Origin: Methylobacterium sp. J-070 | Lineage (GTDB): Bacteria; Pseudomonadota; Alphaproteobacteria; Rhizobiales; Beijerinckiaceae | Assembly (NCBI RefSeq): GCF_022829385.1 | Contig: NZ_JAKSXX010000237.1 | Span: 1-64,000 of the forward strand | DNA length: 64,000 nt | Direction: 5' to 3' | Shown here: piece after piece, positions 17,693 to 26,874 of the stretch | How positions within the stretch are numbered: the stretch's first letter is position 1 | How the letters are laid out: each line of letters opens with the position of its first letter | Position numbers and translations under genes: made by a program | The notes under the pieces: model-generated | Seen by the model: only the letters and a program-made list of their open reading frames with translations | Told to the model about the DNA's origin: nothing | The model's database searches: none

Positions 17693-18589
17693 TCAGCAGG
17701 CCAATGCCTGTCTGTCCAGCAAAGCTTCAGCGGCGGCGGGCGCCAAACACGCGTCCGCCGCGCAGGCATCGGCCCCGAAGATGCCCGCCTCCCCGCCGTT
17801 GCGGGCGAAGTAGGGGCCGCCGACCAGAACGCGAATGTCCGGGTTCCGGGAGGCGCTCCGCATGTCCGACACCGTCCCGGCCAGGGCCGGCGTCAGCACG
17901 TCGCTCGAGAGCGACAGGCCGACGACGTCGAACCAGTCGGCGCCGAGAAGTTCCAGGGGATCGAGGCCGGGCCCGGGCACCGCCGTGGTCACGTCCCATC
18001 CGGCCTCCCGGAAGAAGCTCGCGACGATCGACAGGCCGAACCGATGGGTCTCGCCGGGGCAGGGCATCAGCAGGACGCTGCGGCCGTTGGCGGGGACCGA
18101 TTCGCTCTCCATCTCGGCGCAGAGGCGGCGGCTCACCGCCTGCAGCCGCCCGAGGGCCTCCGTGACCGCGAGGAAGTCGCAGGCATCCTCCTCCCAGAGG
18201 GCGCCGAGGTGCCGCGCCGCCGGGGCGAGCAGGTCGAGGAGGAGGCGCGCCAGGGGCAGGCCACCCTCCCGCAGGGCATCCACCTGCGCGTCGAGATCCA
18301 CAGGACCGGGGGCAAGGAGAAGGGCGCTGAACCGGGCGATCTCCTGCGGGCTCGGGGCGCGCCCGGCCCGGCCGCGGCGGCGGGCGGCGGCGGGACGATG
18401 GGCCAGCATCAGCCGGGGCAGGATCTCCGCCTCGACGACCCGCGCGAGCGCGTCGGGCAGGGCGCGATTGGTCTCCGACCACGCGAACGACAGGTCGCGG
18501 AACACCGGGAGGCCCTCACCCGCGGGGCCGCAGCCTGCCGAGGGGGGGCCGTATTCCAGACGTTCACCGAAATGCCTCCAGTCTCCCAT
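17693..18589 (-). CDS. ppaA: PpaA/AerR-type cobalamin-binding antirepressor
   Basis: A 298-residue protein with an N-terminal helical part, a SCHIC-like helical domain (GALWEEDACDFLAVTEALGRLQ, residues 129-150) and a C-terminal B12-binding fold with CPGETHRFGL (His182) followed by LGADWFDVVGLSLSSD. PpaA/AerR proteins bind cobalamin and relieve PpsR/CrtJ repression in response to light or oxygen. I chose the ATG at 18589 because GGGAGGG lies 6 bases before it; an ATG 6 bases upstream touches that site directly. The DxHxxG cobalamin motif appears as ETHRFG, an Asp-to-Glu change. It is probably co-transcribed with ppsR. Confidence 0.9.
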   Translation of the reverse strand: MGDWRHFGERLEYGPPSAGCGPAGEGLPVFRDLSFAWSETNRALPDALARVVEAEILPRLMLAHRPAAARRRGRAGRAPSPQEIARFSALLLAPGPVDLDAQVDALREGGLPLARLLLDLLAPAARHLGALWEEDACDFLAVTEALGRLQAVSRRLCAEMESESVPANGRSVLLMPCPGETHRFGLSIVASFFREAGWDVTTAVPGPGLDPLELLGADWFDVVGLSLSSDVLTPALAGTVSDMRSASRNPDIRVLVGGPYFARNGGEAGIFGADACAADACLAPAAAEALLDRQALAC

Positions 18590-18816
18590 CGGCATCCCTC
18601 CCTGAAGCGGCCCCGGCCCGGAAAGGACCGGCGGCTCCGCCCGCGCATCGGGTTCGGCGTTGCTCGCCCGTCTGTTCTTCGTCTTCTGTTGGTTCCGCAG
18701 CCGACCAGCCAAGTCGCCACAATGTCCAACAGCGGCGGCGACGATACGCTTCCTGACGAACTTGGCAATGATCTTAGTCCAAGAAAAAATATCCGCCCCC
18801 TGTCATCGACCGATAC

Positions 18817-18858
18817 CGTCAAGCGCACTTGACACTTCCGGGACCTCCGACCTAGCCT
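18817..18858 (+). promoter_or_regulatory. bchF promoter with PpsR-like operator
   Basis: CGTCAAGCGCACTTGACA (18817-18834) matches TGT-N12-ACA with one mismatch in the left half. Its right half forms a perfect TTGACA -35 box (18829-18834). TAGCCT at 18853-18858 is a -10 box after an 18-base spacer, and the bchF ATG lies 48 bases further on. The 317-base gap to ppaA also holds an AT-richer stretch at 18760-18795 that may serve ppaA. Confidence 0.72.
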
Positions 18859-18906
18859 CTGTCAACGACGGGGCCATTGGCGCCGGGCGAATTTGGGGGC
18901 GGAGGC

Positions 18907-19410
18907 ATGGGTCCCGAGGACCGACCGGCACGACCGCTCTACACGCCCGCCGAGCGGCAGCGGCGCGACGCGACACCCTGGACGCTGGTGCAGGGCGTGC
19001 TCGCGCCCGTGCAGTTCGCCATCTTCCTGGTGAGCGTGGTCCTGGTGCTGCGCGCGCTCGTCACCGGACAGGGCCAGGGCGCCGCGGAGATGTCGGTCGT
19101 CGCGAAGACGCTGGCGCTCTACGCGATCATGATCACCGGCTCGATCTGGGAAAAGGCCGTGTTCGGCCGCTGGCTCTTCGCCCCCGCGTTCTTCCTGGAG
19201 GACGTGGTCAGCATGCTGGTCCTGGCGCTGCACTCGGCCTACCTCGCGGCCCTCGTCACGGGCGCCCTGGCCGAGCGGCCGCTCCTGCTCCTCGCGCTTG
19301 CCGCCTACGCGACCTACCTGGTCAATGCCGGCCAGTTTCTCCTGAAGCTGCGCGCGGCCCGCCTCGAGGGTTCCGGCGGCCGCGGCCCGCGCCTCGCGGA
19401 GGCGCTGTGA
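18907..19410 (+). CDS. bchF: 3-vinyl bacteriochlorophyllide hydratase
   Basis: A 167-residue membrane protein that adds water to the 3-vinyl group of (bacterio)chlorophyllide on the way to bacteriochlorophyll a. It opens with the family stretch LYTPAERQRRDATPWTLVQG and has hydrophobic helices (FAIFLVSVVLVL, LVLALHSAYLAALV). The conserved KTLALYAIMITGSIWEKAVFG segment and FFLEDVVSMLVL are visible. Start at 18907 fits family length; the open frame extends 10 codons further up without match. First gene of the long bch-puh operon. Its stop overlaps bchN (TGATG). Confidence 0.95.
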   Translation: MGPEDRPARPLYTPAERQRRDATPWTLVQGVLAPVQFAIFLVSVVLVLRALVTGQGQGAAEMSVVAKTLALYAIMITGSIWEKAVFGRWLFAPAFFLEDVVSMLVLALHSAYLAALVTGALAERPLLLLALAAYATYLVNAGQFLLKLRAARLEGSGGRGPRLAEAL

Positions 19411-20684
19411 TGAACGCGCCGCTCCCCCATCCCGCCCCCTGCGGCGGCATCGACCTGCATCAGGAGCACGGGCAGCGCGCGGTGTTCTGCGGGCTCACCG
19501 GCATCGTCTGGCTGCACCGCAAGATCCAGGACGCGTTCTTCCTGGTGGTGGGCTCGCGCACCTGCGCACACCTGATCCAGTCCGCCGCCGGCGTGATGAT
19601 CTTCGCCGAGCCGCGCTTCGCCACGGCGATCATCGACGAGCGCGACCTCGCGGGCATCGCCGACGCCAACGAGGAGCTCGACCGGGTCGTCACCCGGCTG
19701 ATCGAGCGCCGGCCGGACATCAAGCTGCTGTTCCTGGTCGGCTCCTGCCCGTCGGAGGTGATCAAGCTCGACCTGTCCCGGGCGGCGCAGCGCCTGTCGG
19801 GGCGCCTCGCCCCCGTGCGGGTCCTGAACTATTCGGGCTCGGGCATCGAGACGACCTTCACGCAGGGCGAGGATGCCTGCCTGGCCGCTTTGGTGCCGGA
19901 CCTGCCGCGCGAGGCCGACACCGCGGCGCCGTCGCTCCTGATCGTCGGGGCGCTGGCCGACGTGGTCGAGGACCAGTTTCTTCGGATTTTCGCCGCGATG
20001 GGCCTCGCGGATGTCCGGTTCCTGCCCGCCCGCAGGGCCGGGGCGATGCCGGCCGTGGGGCGCGGGACCCGCTACCTTCTCGCCCAGCCCTTCCTCGCCG
20101 ACACGGCCCGCGCTCTCGAGGAGCGCGGCGCCCGGCGGCTGCCCGCGCCGTTCCCTCTGGGCGCGGAGGGCACCACCGGCTGGCTGCAGGCGGCCGCCGA
20201 GGCCTTCGGCGTCTCCGCGGACGCGTTCGAACGGGCGACGGCCCCGGGCCGCGCCCGCGCCGAGACCGCGCTGACGCCCCATCGCGAAAAACTCGGCGGC
20301 AAGCGGGTGTTCTTCTTCCCCGATTCGCAGCTGGAGGTGCCGCTCGCCCGCTTCCTCGCCCGGGAACTCGGCGCGGCGCTCGTGGAGGTCGGGACGCCGT
20401 ACCTGCACCGGGCGCATCTCGCGGCCGAGATCGAACTGCTGCCGGCGGGCACGCGGGTGACCGAGGGCCAGAGCCTCGACGACCAGATGGACCGCTGCCG
20501 GGCGGCCCGACCGGACCTCACGGTCTGCGGGCTGGGCCTCGCCAACCCGCTGGAGGCGGAGGGTCTGTCGACCAAGTGGTCGATCGAGCTGCTGTTCACG
20601 CCCGTGCAGGGCTACGAGCAGGCCGGCGACCTCGCCGAGCTGTTCGCGCGCCCGCTCCGGCGCCGCGCCTTGCTGGAGGTGTAG
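19410..20684 (+). CDS. bchN: Light-independent protochlorophyllide reductase subunit N
   Basis: A 424-residue subunit of the dark-operative protochlorophyllide oxidoreductase, which resembles the nitrogenase MoFe protein. Three cysteines for the shared [4Fe-4S] NB cluster are visible at Cys27 (VFCGLTG), Cys52 (SRTCAH) and Cys113 (GSCPSE). These match the Rhodobacter ligands with an offset of one. The complex reduces ring D of protochlorophyllide with electrons from BchL and needs no light. The enzyme is oxygen-sensitive, so it must work in low-oxygen periods or be protected. Only 4 bases separate it from bchB. Confidence 0.97.
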   Translation: MNAPLPHPAPCGGIDLHQEHGQRAVFCGLTGIVWLHRKIQDAFFLVVGSRTCAHLIQSAAGVMIFAEPRFATAIIDERDLAGIADANEELDRVVTRLIERRPDIKLLFLVGSCPSEVIKLDLSRAAQRLSGRLAPVRVLNYSGSGIETTFTQGEDACLAALVPDLPREADTAAPSLLIVGALADVVEDQFLRIFAAMGLADVRFLPARRAGAMPAVGRGTRYLLAQPFLADTARALEERGARRLPAPFPLGAEGTTGWLQAAAEAFGVSADAFERATAPGRARAETALTPHREKLGGKRVFFFPDSQLEVPLARFLARELGAALVEVGTPYLHRAHLAAEIELLPAGTRVTEGQSLDDQMDRCRAARPDLTVCGLGLANPLEAEGLSTKWSIELLFTPVQGYEQAGDLAELFARPLRRRALLEV

Positions 20685-20688
20685 CGCC

Positions 20689-22263
20689 ATGCAGCTCACC
20701 CTCTGGACCTACGAGGGCCCGCCCCACATCGGCGCGATGCGCGTCGCCACCGCGATGACCGGGCTGCACTACGTGCTGCACGCGCCGCAGGGCGACACCT
20801 ACGCAGATCTGCTGTTCACCATGATCGAGCGGCGGGATGCGCGCCCGCCCGTCACCTACACGACCTTCCGGGCCCAGGATCTCGGCCGCGACACCGCCGA
20901 GCTGTTCAAGACCTCGGTCGCCGCCGCCTACGCCCGGTTCCAGCCGCAGGCGATGATCGTCGGCGCCTCCTGCACCGCCGAGCTGATCCAGGACGATCCC
21001 GCCGGCCTCGCCAAGGCCCTCGACCTGCCGATCCCGGTGATCCCCCTGGAGCTGCCCGCCTACCAGAAGAAGGAGAACTGGGGGGCGTCGGAGACTTTCT
21101 ACCGGCTGGTCCGGGCGCTGGCCGGTCCGGCAGCCCCGCGTCCGGCGCGGGAGCCCGGCCTGCGCCCGCTCTGCAACATCCTGGGACCGACGGCGCTGGG
21201 TTTCCGGCACCGCGACGACCTGATCGAGATTCGCCGGCTGCTCGATGCCCTCGGCATCGCGGTGAATGTCGTGGCGCCGCTCGGCGCATCGCCCGCCGAT
21301 CTCGGCCGGCTCCGGGACGCCGACTTCAACGTCGTGCTCTATCCCGAGACCGCGCGCTCCGCGGCGGAATACCTGAAGAAGAGCTTCGGGCAGCCGTTCA
21401 CGCAGGCCGTGCCGATCGGCGTCGGCGGCACCCGCCGGTTCGTCGAAGAGGTCGCGGCGCTCGCCGGAATCGACCCGGCGCCCGTCCTCGACGGCCCCGG
21501 CTCGCGCCTGCCCTGGTACTCCCGCTCGGTCGATTCGACCTATCTCACGGCCAAGCGCGTCTTCGTGTTCGGCGACGCGACCCACGCCCTCGGCCTCGCC
21601 CGGGTCGCGGCCCGGGAACTCGGCTTCGTCGTCGTCGGGCTGGGCACCTACAGCCGCGAATTCGCCCGCGAGGTCCGCGCCGAGGCGGCCGAGCACGGCA
21701 TCGAGGCGCTGATCACCGACGATTACCTCGACGTCGAGGCGGCGATCCGCGCCGCCGCGCCGGAACTCGTCCTCGGCACCCAGATGGAGCGCCACGTCGC
21801 CAAGCGGCTCGGTATCCCCTGCGCGGTGATCTCCGCCCCGGTCCACGTCCAGGACTTCCCGGCCCGCTACGCCCCGCAGATGGGCTTCGAGGGCGCCAAC
21901 GTCCTGTTCGACACCCTGGTCCATCCGCTGATGATGGGTCTCGAGGAGCACCTCCTCGGCATGTTCCGGGAGGATCCGGAATTTCACGACGGCGTCGGCC
22001 CGTCGCATCTCGGCGGCGCCCCGGTCGCGGCCCCGATGCCCGACCGCGCGGCGCCCCCGGCCTCCGCGCCGATCCGCGTCGAGGCCGCCATCGCGGTCCC
22101 GGCCGCCCCCTGGGCCCCCGAGGCCGAGAAGGAGCTGAAGAAGATCCCGTTCTTCGTGCGGGGCAGGGCGCGCAGCAACACGGAGACCTTCGCCCGGGAG
22201 CGGCAACTGCCGCTCATCACCCTGGAAACCCTCTACGACGCCAAGGCGCATTATGGCCGCTAG
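20689..22263 (+). CDS. bchB: Light-independent protochlorophyllide reductase subunit B
   Basis: A 524-residue catalytic partner of BchN. The N-terminus MQLTLWTYEGPPHIG is the family start. Asp36 (APQGD), the unusual aspartate ligand of the NB cluster, is at exactly the known position, with Cys95 or so in GASCTAEL as another ligand. The C-terminal domain KKIPFFVRGRARSNTE that closes over the substrate is complete. Its last 11 bases overlap the bchH start, so translation is coupled. Confidence 0.97.
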   Translation: MQLTLWTYEGPPHIGAMRVATAMTGLHYVLHAPQGDTYADLLFTMIERRDARPPVTYTTFRAQDLGRDTAELFKTSVAAAYARFQPQAMIVGASCTAELIQDDPAGLAKALDLPIPVIPLELPAYQKKENWGASETFYRLVRALAGPAAPRPAREPGLRPLCNILGPTALGFRHRDDLIEIRRLLDALGIAVNVVAPLGASPADLGRLRDADFNVVLYPETARSAAEYLKKSFGQPFTQAVPIGVGGTRRFVEEVAALAGIDPAPVLDGPGSRLPWYSRSVDSTYLTAKRVFVFGDATHALGLARVAARELGFVVVGLGTYSREFAREVRAEAAEHGIEALITDDYLDVEAAIRAAAPELVLGTQMERHVAKRLGIPCAVISAPVHVQDFPARYAPQMGFEGANVLFDTLVHPLMMGLEEHLLGMFREDPEFHDGVGPSHLGGAPVAAPMPDRAAPPASAPIRVEAAIAVPAAPWAPEAEKELKKIPFFVRGRARSNTETFARERQLPLITLETLYDAKAHYGR

Positions 22264-25200
22264 AGCGCTCCCCCCCGGCCATGACGGCGCCTCGGCGCAG
22301 CGCCGGCCGCCGATCCGCGTCGTGATCGTCACCCTCGACAATCACCTGGCGAGCGCGGTGGAGCGGGCGCGACTGCGCCTGCGCGCCGAGATGCCCGGTC
22401 TGGTGCTGGGCTTCCACGCGGCGGCCGAGTGGGACAACGACCCCTCAGCCCTCGAATCCTGCCGGAGCGACATCGCCCAGGCCGATATCGTGCTCTCGGC
22501 CATGCTGTTCATGGACGAGCATGTCCGGGCGATCCTCCCGGCCCTCGCGGCCCGGCGCGAGGCCTGCGACGCGATGGTGGGCTGCCTCTCGGCGAGCGAC
22601 GTGGTGAAGACCACCAAGCTCGGCCGCTTCGACATGAGCGGCACCAAGCGCAGCGCCCTCGACTTCCTGAAGAAGCTGCGGGGCAAGCCCGGCCAGCAGG
22701 GCAATGCCGGCCGGCAGATGGCCCTGGTGCGCAAGCTGCCGAAGATCCTGCGCTTCATCCCGGGTTCGGCCCAGGACGTGCGCGCCTATTTCCTGACCCT
22801 GCAATACTGGCTCGCGGGCTCCGACGAGAACGTCGCCGCCCTGGTGCGCTTCCTGGTCCATCGCTACGCGGCCGGCACCCGGGCCGCCTGGCGCGAGGGC
22901 CCGGCCGCGCCGGCGCCGCTCGATTACCCCGAGACCGGGCTCTACCATCCGCGCCTCGCTGGCCGGATCGGCGCGGATCCGGCGCGGCTGCCGGGCCGTC
23001 GCGACGCGAAGGGCCGCGTCGGGCTGCTGCTGATGCGCAGCTACGTGCTGGCCGGCAACACCGCCCATTACGACGGCGTCATCGCGGCGCTGGAGGCCAA
23101 GGGCCTCGACGTGGTGCCGGCCTTCGCCAGCGGCCTCGACAACCGCCCGGCCGTGGACGCCTTCTTCATGCGGGACGGCCGCGCCCGCATCGACGCGCTG
23201 GTGTCGCTCACCGGCTTCTCGCTCGTCGGCGGGCCCGCCTACAACGACGCGGCGGCCGCGGAGTCGATGCTGGCGCGGCTCGACGTGCCCTACCTCGCCG
23301 CCCAGGCCCTGGAATTCCAGACGCTGGAGCAGTGGGAGGCCGGCGAGCGCGGGCTGTCGCCGGTCGAGGCGACGATGATGGTGGCGATCCCCGAACTCGA
23401 CGGCGCCACCGCCCCGATGGTGTTCGGCGGACGCTCCTCCGCGTCGGGCAGCGACAACGCGAGGGACATGCGCGTGCATCCCGAGCGGGCCGCGCGGCTC
23501 GCCGAGCGGGTGGAGCGCCTCGTCTCCCTGCGCCGCACGGCGAAGGCCGGGCGCCGGCTCGCCGTGGTGCTGTTCAACTTCCCCCCGAATGCCGGCGCCA
23601 CCGGCACCGCGGCGTTCCTGTCGGTCTACGCGTCCCTGCTCAACACCCTGAGGGGCCTGGCGGAGGACGGCTACGCCGTGGAGGTGCCGGAGAGCGTCGA
23701 TGCGCTGCGGGCGGCGATCCTGGAGGGCAACGCCAAGCGCTTCGGCACCCAGGCCAACGTCCACGCCCGCATCCCGGCCGAGGACCATCTGCGCCGGGAA
23801 CCCCACCTCGCGGAGATCGAGGCCCAGTGGGGTCCGGCGCCCGGCCGCCACCAGACCAACGGCGCCGACATCTTCGTGCTGGGGGCGCAGTTCGGCAACG
23901 TCTTCGTCGGGGTGCAGCCGGCCTTCGGCTACGAGGGCGACCCGATGCGGCTGCTGTTCGAGCGCGGCTTCGCCCCCACCCACGCGTTCTCGGCCTTCTA
24001 CCGCTACCTGCGCGAGGACTTTTGCGCCGACGCCGTGCTGCATTTCGGCACCCACGGGGCGCTCGAATTCATGCCGGGCAAGCAGACCGGCCTGTCCGAT
24101 TCGTGCTGGCCGGAGCGGCTGATCGGCGCCCTTCCGAACGTCTACCTCTACGCCGCCAACAACCCGTCCGAGGGCACGCTGGCCAAGCGCCGCTCGGCCG
24201 CGACCCTGGTGAGCTACCTGACCCCGAGCCTCGCCGCGGCCGGGCTCTATCGCGGGCTGATCGACCTGAAGAGTTCGATGGAGCGCTGGCGCGGGCTCGG
24301 GCCGGACGCGACCGGCGAGCGCGGCAGCCTCGCCGAACTGATCCAGCAGCAGGGCGCCGCGGTCGACCTCGTGGCCGCCGAGCCGGCCTGGACCGGCGAT
24401 CTCGGCGTCCGGGTCGCCGACCTCTGGACCGCCGTGCAGGAGCTGGAACAGACCCTGATCCCGCACGGGCTGCACGTGGTCGGCCAGGGCGTGCCGGCGG
24501 AGGAGCGGGTCGACCTGCTGCTCGCCCTGGCCGAGGCCTCGCACGGGCTGAAGCCGGACCGGGCCGGCCTCGCCGCCCTCGTCGCCGGGGCGGGGGTCGA
24601 GTCGGCTCTGGCGGCCTCCGGGCTGCCCGCGGACCCCGAGACCCGCGCCGCCTTCGCGGCGCTCGCCAGGTCCGAGAGCCTGCTCGCCCGGGATCACGAG
24701 GTCCCGGCCCTGCTGCGGGCGCTCGACGGCCGGTTCGTGCCGCCGGTGGCCGGCGGCGACCTGCTGCGCAATCCCGCGATCCTGCCGACCGGCCGCAACC
24801 TCCACGGCTTCGACCCCTACCGCCTGCCGTCCACCTTCGCGGTGGCCGACGGAACCCGGCAGGTGGAGCGAATCCTCGCGCGCTTCGCGGCGGACGGGAA
24901 GCCCTGCCCGGAGAGCGTCGCGCTGGTCCTGTGGGGCACCGACAACCTCAAGAGCGAGGGCGGCCCGATCGCCCAGGCGCTGGCGCTGATCGGCGCCGCG
25001 CCCCGCTTCGACGGCTACGGCCGGCTCAGCGGCGCCGAGCTGATCCCGCTGGAAACCCTGGGCCGCCCGCGCATCGACGCGGTGGTGACCCTGTCGGGGA
25101 TCTTCCGCGATCTGCTGCCGCTCCAGACGAAGCTCCTGGCGGAAGCCTCGTACCTAGCGGCGACCGCCGACGAGCCCGTCGAAAAGAACTTCGTGCGCAA

Positions 25201-25984
25201 GCACGCCCTGGCGATCCAGGTCGAGCAGGGCTGCGACCTGGAGACCGCGTCCCTGCGGGTCTTCTCCAACGCCGAGGGCGCCTACGGGGCCAACGTCAAC
25301 CACTTGGTCGATTCGGGCGCCTGGGACGACGATGCCGAGCTGTGCGAGACCTTCTCGCGCCGCAAGAGCTTCGCCTACGGCCGCACCGGCCGCCCGGCGC
25401 CGCAGCGGGCGCTGATGCAGGCGGTGCTCGCCTCCGTCGACATGGCCTACCAGAACCTCGACTCGGTCGAGGTCGGCGTCACCTCGGTCGACCATTACTT
25501 CGACGGCCTGGGCGGCATGGGCCGGGCGGTGGCCCGCGCCAAGGGCGAGTCCGTGCCGATCTATATCAGCGACCAGACCCGCGGGGAGGGGCGCGTCCGC
25601 TCCCTGGAGGAGCAGGTGGCGCTGGAGACGCGCACCCGGATGCTCAACCCGAAATGGTACGAGGGTCTGCTCGGCCACGGCTACGAGGGCGTGCGCCAGA
25701 TCGAGACCCACCTGACCAACACGGTCGGCTGGTCGGCCACCGCCAACGCGGTCCAGCCCTGGATCTACCAGCGGATCACCGAGACCTACGTCCTCGACCC
25801 GGCCATGCGCGCGCGCATGGCCGCCCTGAACCCCACCGCCTCGGCCAAGGTCGCCCAGCGGCTGATCGAGGCCCATCGGCGCGGCTTCTGGACTCCTGAC
25901 GCAGAGATGCGCGACGCCCTCGACCGGGCCGAGGAGGAGCTGGAAGACCGTCTCGAAGGCGTCACCGCAGGAGTCGCCGCATGA
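22253..25984 (+). CDS. bchH: Magnesium chelatase subunit H
   Basis: A 1243-residue porphyrin-binding subunit of magnesium chelatase, related to CobN. It binds protoporphyrin IX, into which the BchI/BchD motor inserts Mg2+. It also activates BchM. Family segments include RVVIVTLDNHLASAVERA at the start, LHFGTHGALEFMPGKQ in the middle and the well-conserved GAYGANVNHLVDSGAW near residue 1010. Full length for the family. It sits between bchB and bchL, overlapping both (the bchL ATG lies in its stop codon). Confidence 0.97.
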   Translation: MAARALPPGHDGASAQRRPPIRVVIVTLDNHLASAVERARLRLRAEMPGLVLGFHAAAEWDNDPSALESCRSDIAQADIVLSAMLFMDEHVRAILPALAARREACDAMVGCLSASDVVKTTKLGRFDMSGTKRSALDFLKKLRGKPGQQGNAGRQMALVRKLPKILRFIPGSAQDVRAYFLTLQYWLAGSDENVAALVRFLVHRYAAGTRAAWREGPAAPAPLDYPETGLYHPRLAGRIGADPARLPGRRDAKGRVGLLLMRSYVLAGNTAHYDGVIAALEAKGLDVVPAFASGLDNRPAVDAFFMRDGRARIDALVSLTGFSLVGGPAYNDAAAAESMLARLDVPYLAAQALEFQTLEQWEAGERGLSPVEATMMVAIPELDGATAPMVFGGRSSASGSDNARDMRVHPERAARLAERVERLVSLRRTAKAGRRLAVVLFNFPPNAGATGTAAFLSVYASLLNTLRGLAEDGYAVEVPESVDALRAAILEGNAKRFGTQANVHARIPAEDHLRREPHLAEIEAQWGPAPGRHQTNGADIFVLGAQFGNVFVGVQPAFGYEGDPMRLLFERGFAPTHAFSAFYRYLREDFCADAVLHFGTHGALEFMPGKQTGLSDSCWPERLIGALPNVYLYAANNPSEGTLAKRRSAATLVSYLTPSLAAAGLYRGLIDLKSSMERWRGLGPDATGERGSLAELIQQQGAAVDLVAAEPAWTGDLGVRVADLWTAVQELEQTLIPHGLHVVGQGVPAEERVDLLLALAEASHGLKPDRAGLAALVAGAGVESALAASGLPADPETRAAFAALARSESLLARDHEVPALLRALDGRFVPPVAGGDLLRNPAILPTGRNLHGFDPYRLPSTFAVADGTRQVERILARFAADGKPCPESVALVLWGTDNLKSEGGPIAQALALIGAAPRFDGYGRLSGAELIPLETLGRPRIDAVVTLSGIFRDLLPLQTKLLAEASYLAATADEPVEKNFVRKHALAIQVEQGCDLETASLRVFSNAEGAYGANVNHLVDSGAWDDDAELCETFSRRKSFAYGRTGRPAPQRALMQAVLASVDMAYQNLDSVEVGVTSVDHYFDGLGGMGRAVARAKGESVPIYISDQTRGEGRVRSLEEQVALETRTRMLNPKWYEGLLGHGYEGVRQIETHLTNTVGWSATANAVQPWIYQRITETYVLDPAMRARMAALNPTASAKVAQRLIEAHRRGFWTPDAEMRDALDRAEEELEDRLEGVTAGVAA

Positions 25985-26874
25985 ACATCGCCATCCGCAA
26001 TCCGGTCGTCGCCCGGAAGGAGGAGGGGAGCCTCCAGGTCGACCTCGATCCGGACATCAGGATCGAGACCGCCAAGGTCTTCGCGGTCTACGGCAAGGGC
26101 GGCATCGGCAAGTCGACCACCTCGTCGAACCTGTCGGTGGCGTTCTCCAAGCTCGGCAAGCGGGTGCTGCAGATCGGCTGCGACCCCAAGCACGACTCGA
26201 CCTTCACGCTCACCAAGCGCCTCGCCCCCACGGTGATCGACGCCCTGGAGGCGGTGAACTTCCATTCGGAGGAGCTGCGCGTCGAGGATTTCGTGGTCGA
26301 GGGCTACAACGGCGTGATGTGCGTCGAGGCCGGCGGCCCGCCCGCCGGGACCGGATGCGGCGGCTACGTGGTCGGCCAGACCGTGAAGCTCCTCAAGGAG
26401 CACCACCTCCTGGAGGACACCGACGTCGTCGTGTTCGACGTGCTCGGCGACGTGGTCTGCGGCGGCTTCGCCTCGCCGCTCCAGCACGCCGACCGGGCGC
26501 TGATCGTCACCGCCAACGACTTCGACTCGATCTTCGCGATGAACCGAATCGTGGCGGCGATCCACGCCAAGTCGAAGAACTACCCGGTGCGGCTCGGCGG
26601 CGTCATCGCCAACCGCTCGGCCAAGACCGACGAGATCGACCGGTTCAACGACGCGGTCGGCCTGAAGCGGCTGGCCCATTTCCCCGATCTCGACGTGGTC
26701 CGCCGCTCGCGCCTGAAGAAGTCGACCCTGTTCGAGATGGACTCCTCGCCGGAGCTCGACGCGGTCACGGCCGAGTACATGCGGCTGGCCGAGACGCTCT
26801 GGGCCGGGGGTGAGCCCTGCGAGGCGCGGCCCATGAAGGACCGCGACCTGTTCGAGTTTCTGGGGTTCGATTGA
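25981..26874 (+). CDS. bchL: Light-independent protochlorophyllide reductase iron-sulfur ATP-binding protein
   Basis: A 297-residue NifH-like ATPase that passes electrons to BchN-BchB. The P-loop is YGKGGIGKST at residues 37-46. The cluster ligands are Cys126 (GTGCGG) and Cys160 (DVVCGG), which correspond to Cys97 and Cys131 in shorter homologues. The N-terminal 28 residues before the P-loop region are typical of the longer BchL form, which can regulate the enzyme. Start overlaps bchH (ATGA) and stop overlaps bchM. Confidence 0.97.
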   Translation: MNIAIRNPVVARKEEGSLQVDLDPDIRIETAKVFAVYGKGGIGKSTTSSNLSVAFSKLGKRVLQIGCDPKHDSTFTLTKRLAPTVIDALEAVNFHSEELRVEDFVVEGYNGVMCVEAGGPPAGTGCGGYVVGQTVKLLKEHHLLEDTDVVVFDVLGDVVCGGFASPLQHADRALIVTANDFDSIFAMNRIVAAIHAKSKNYPVRLGGVIANRSAKTDEIDRFNDAVGLKRLAHFPDLDVVRRSRLKKSTLFEMDSSPELDAVTAEYMRLAETLWAGGEPCEARPMKDRDLFEFLGFD

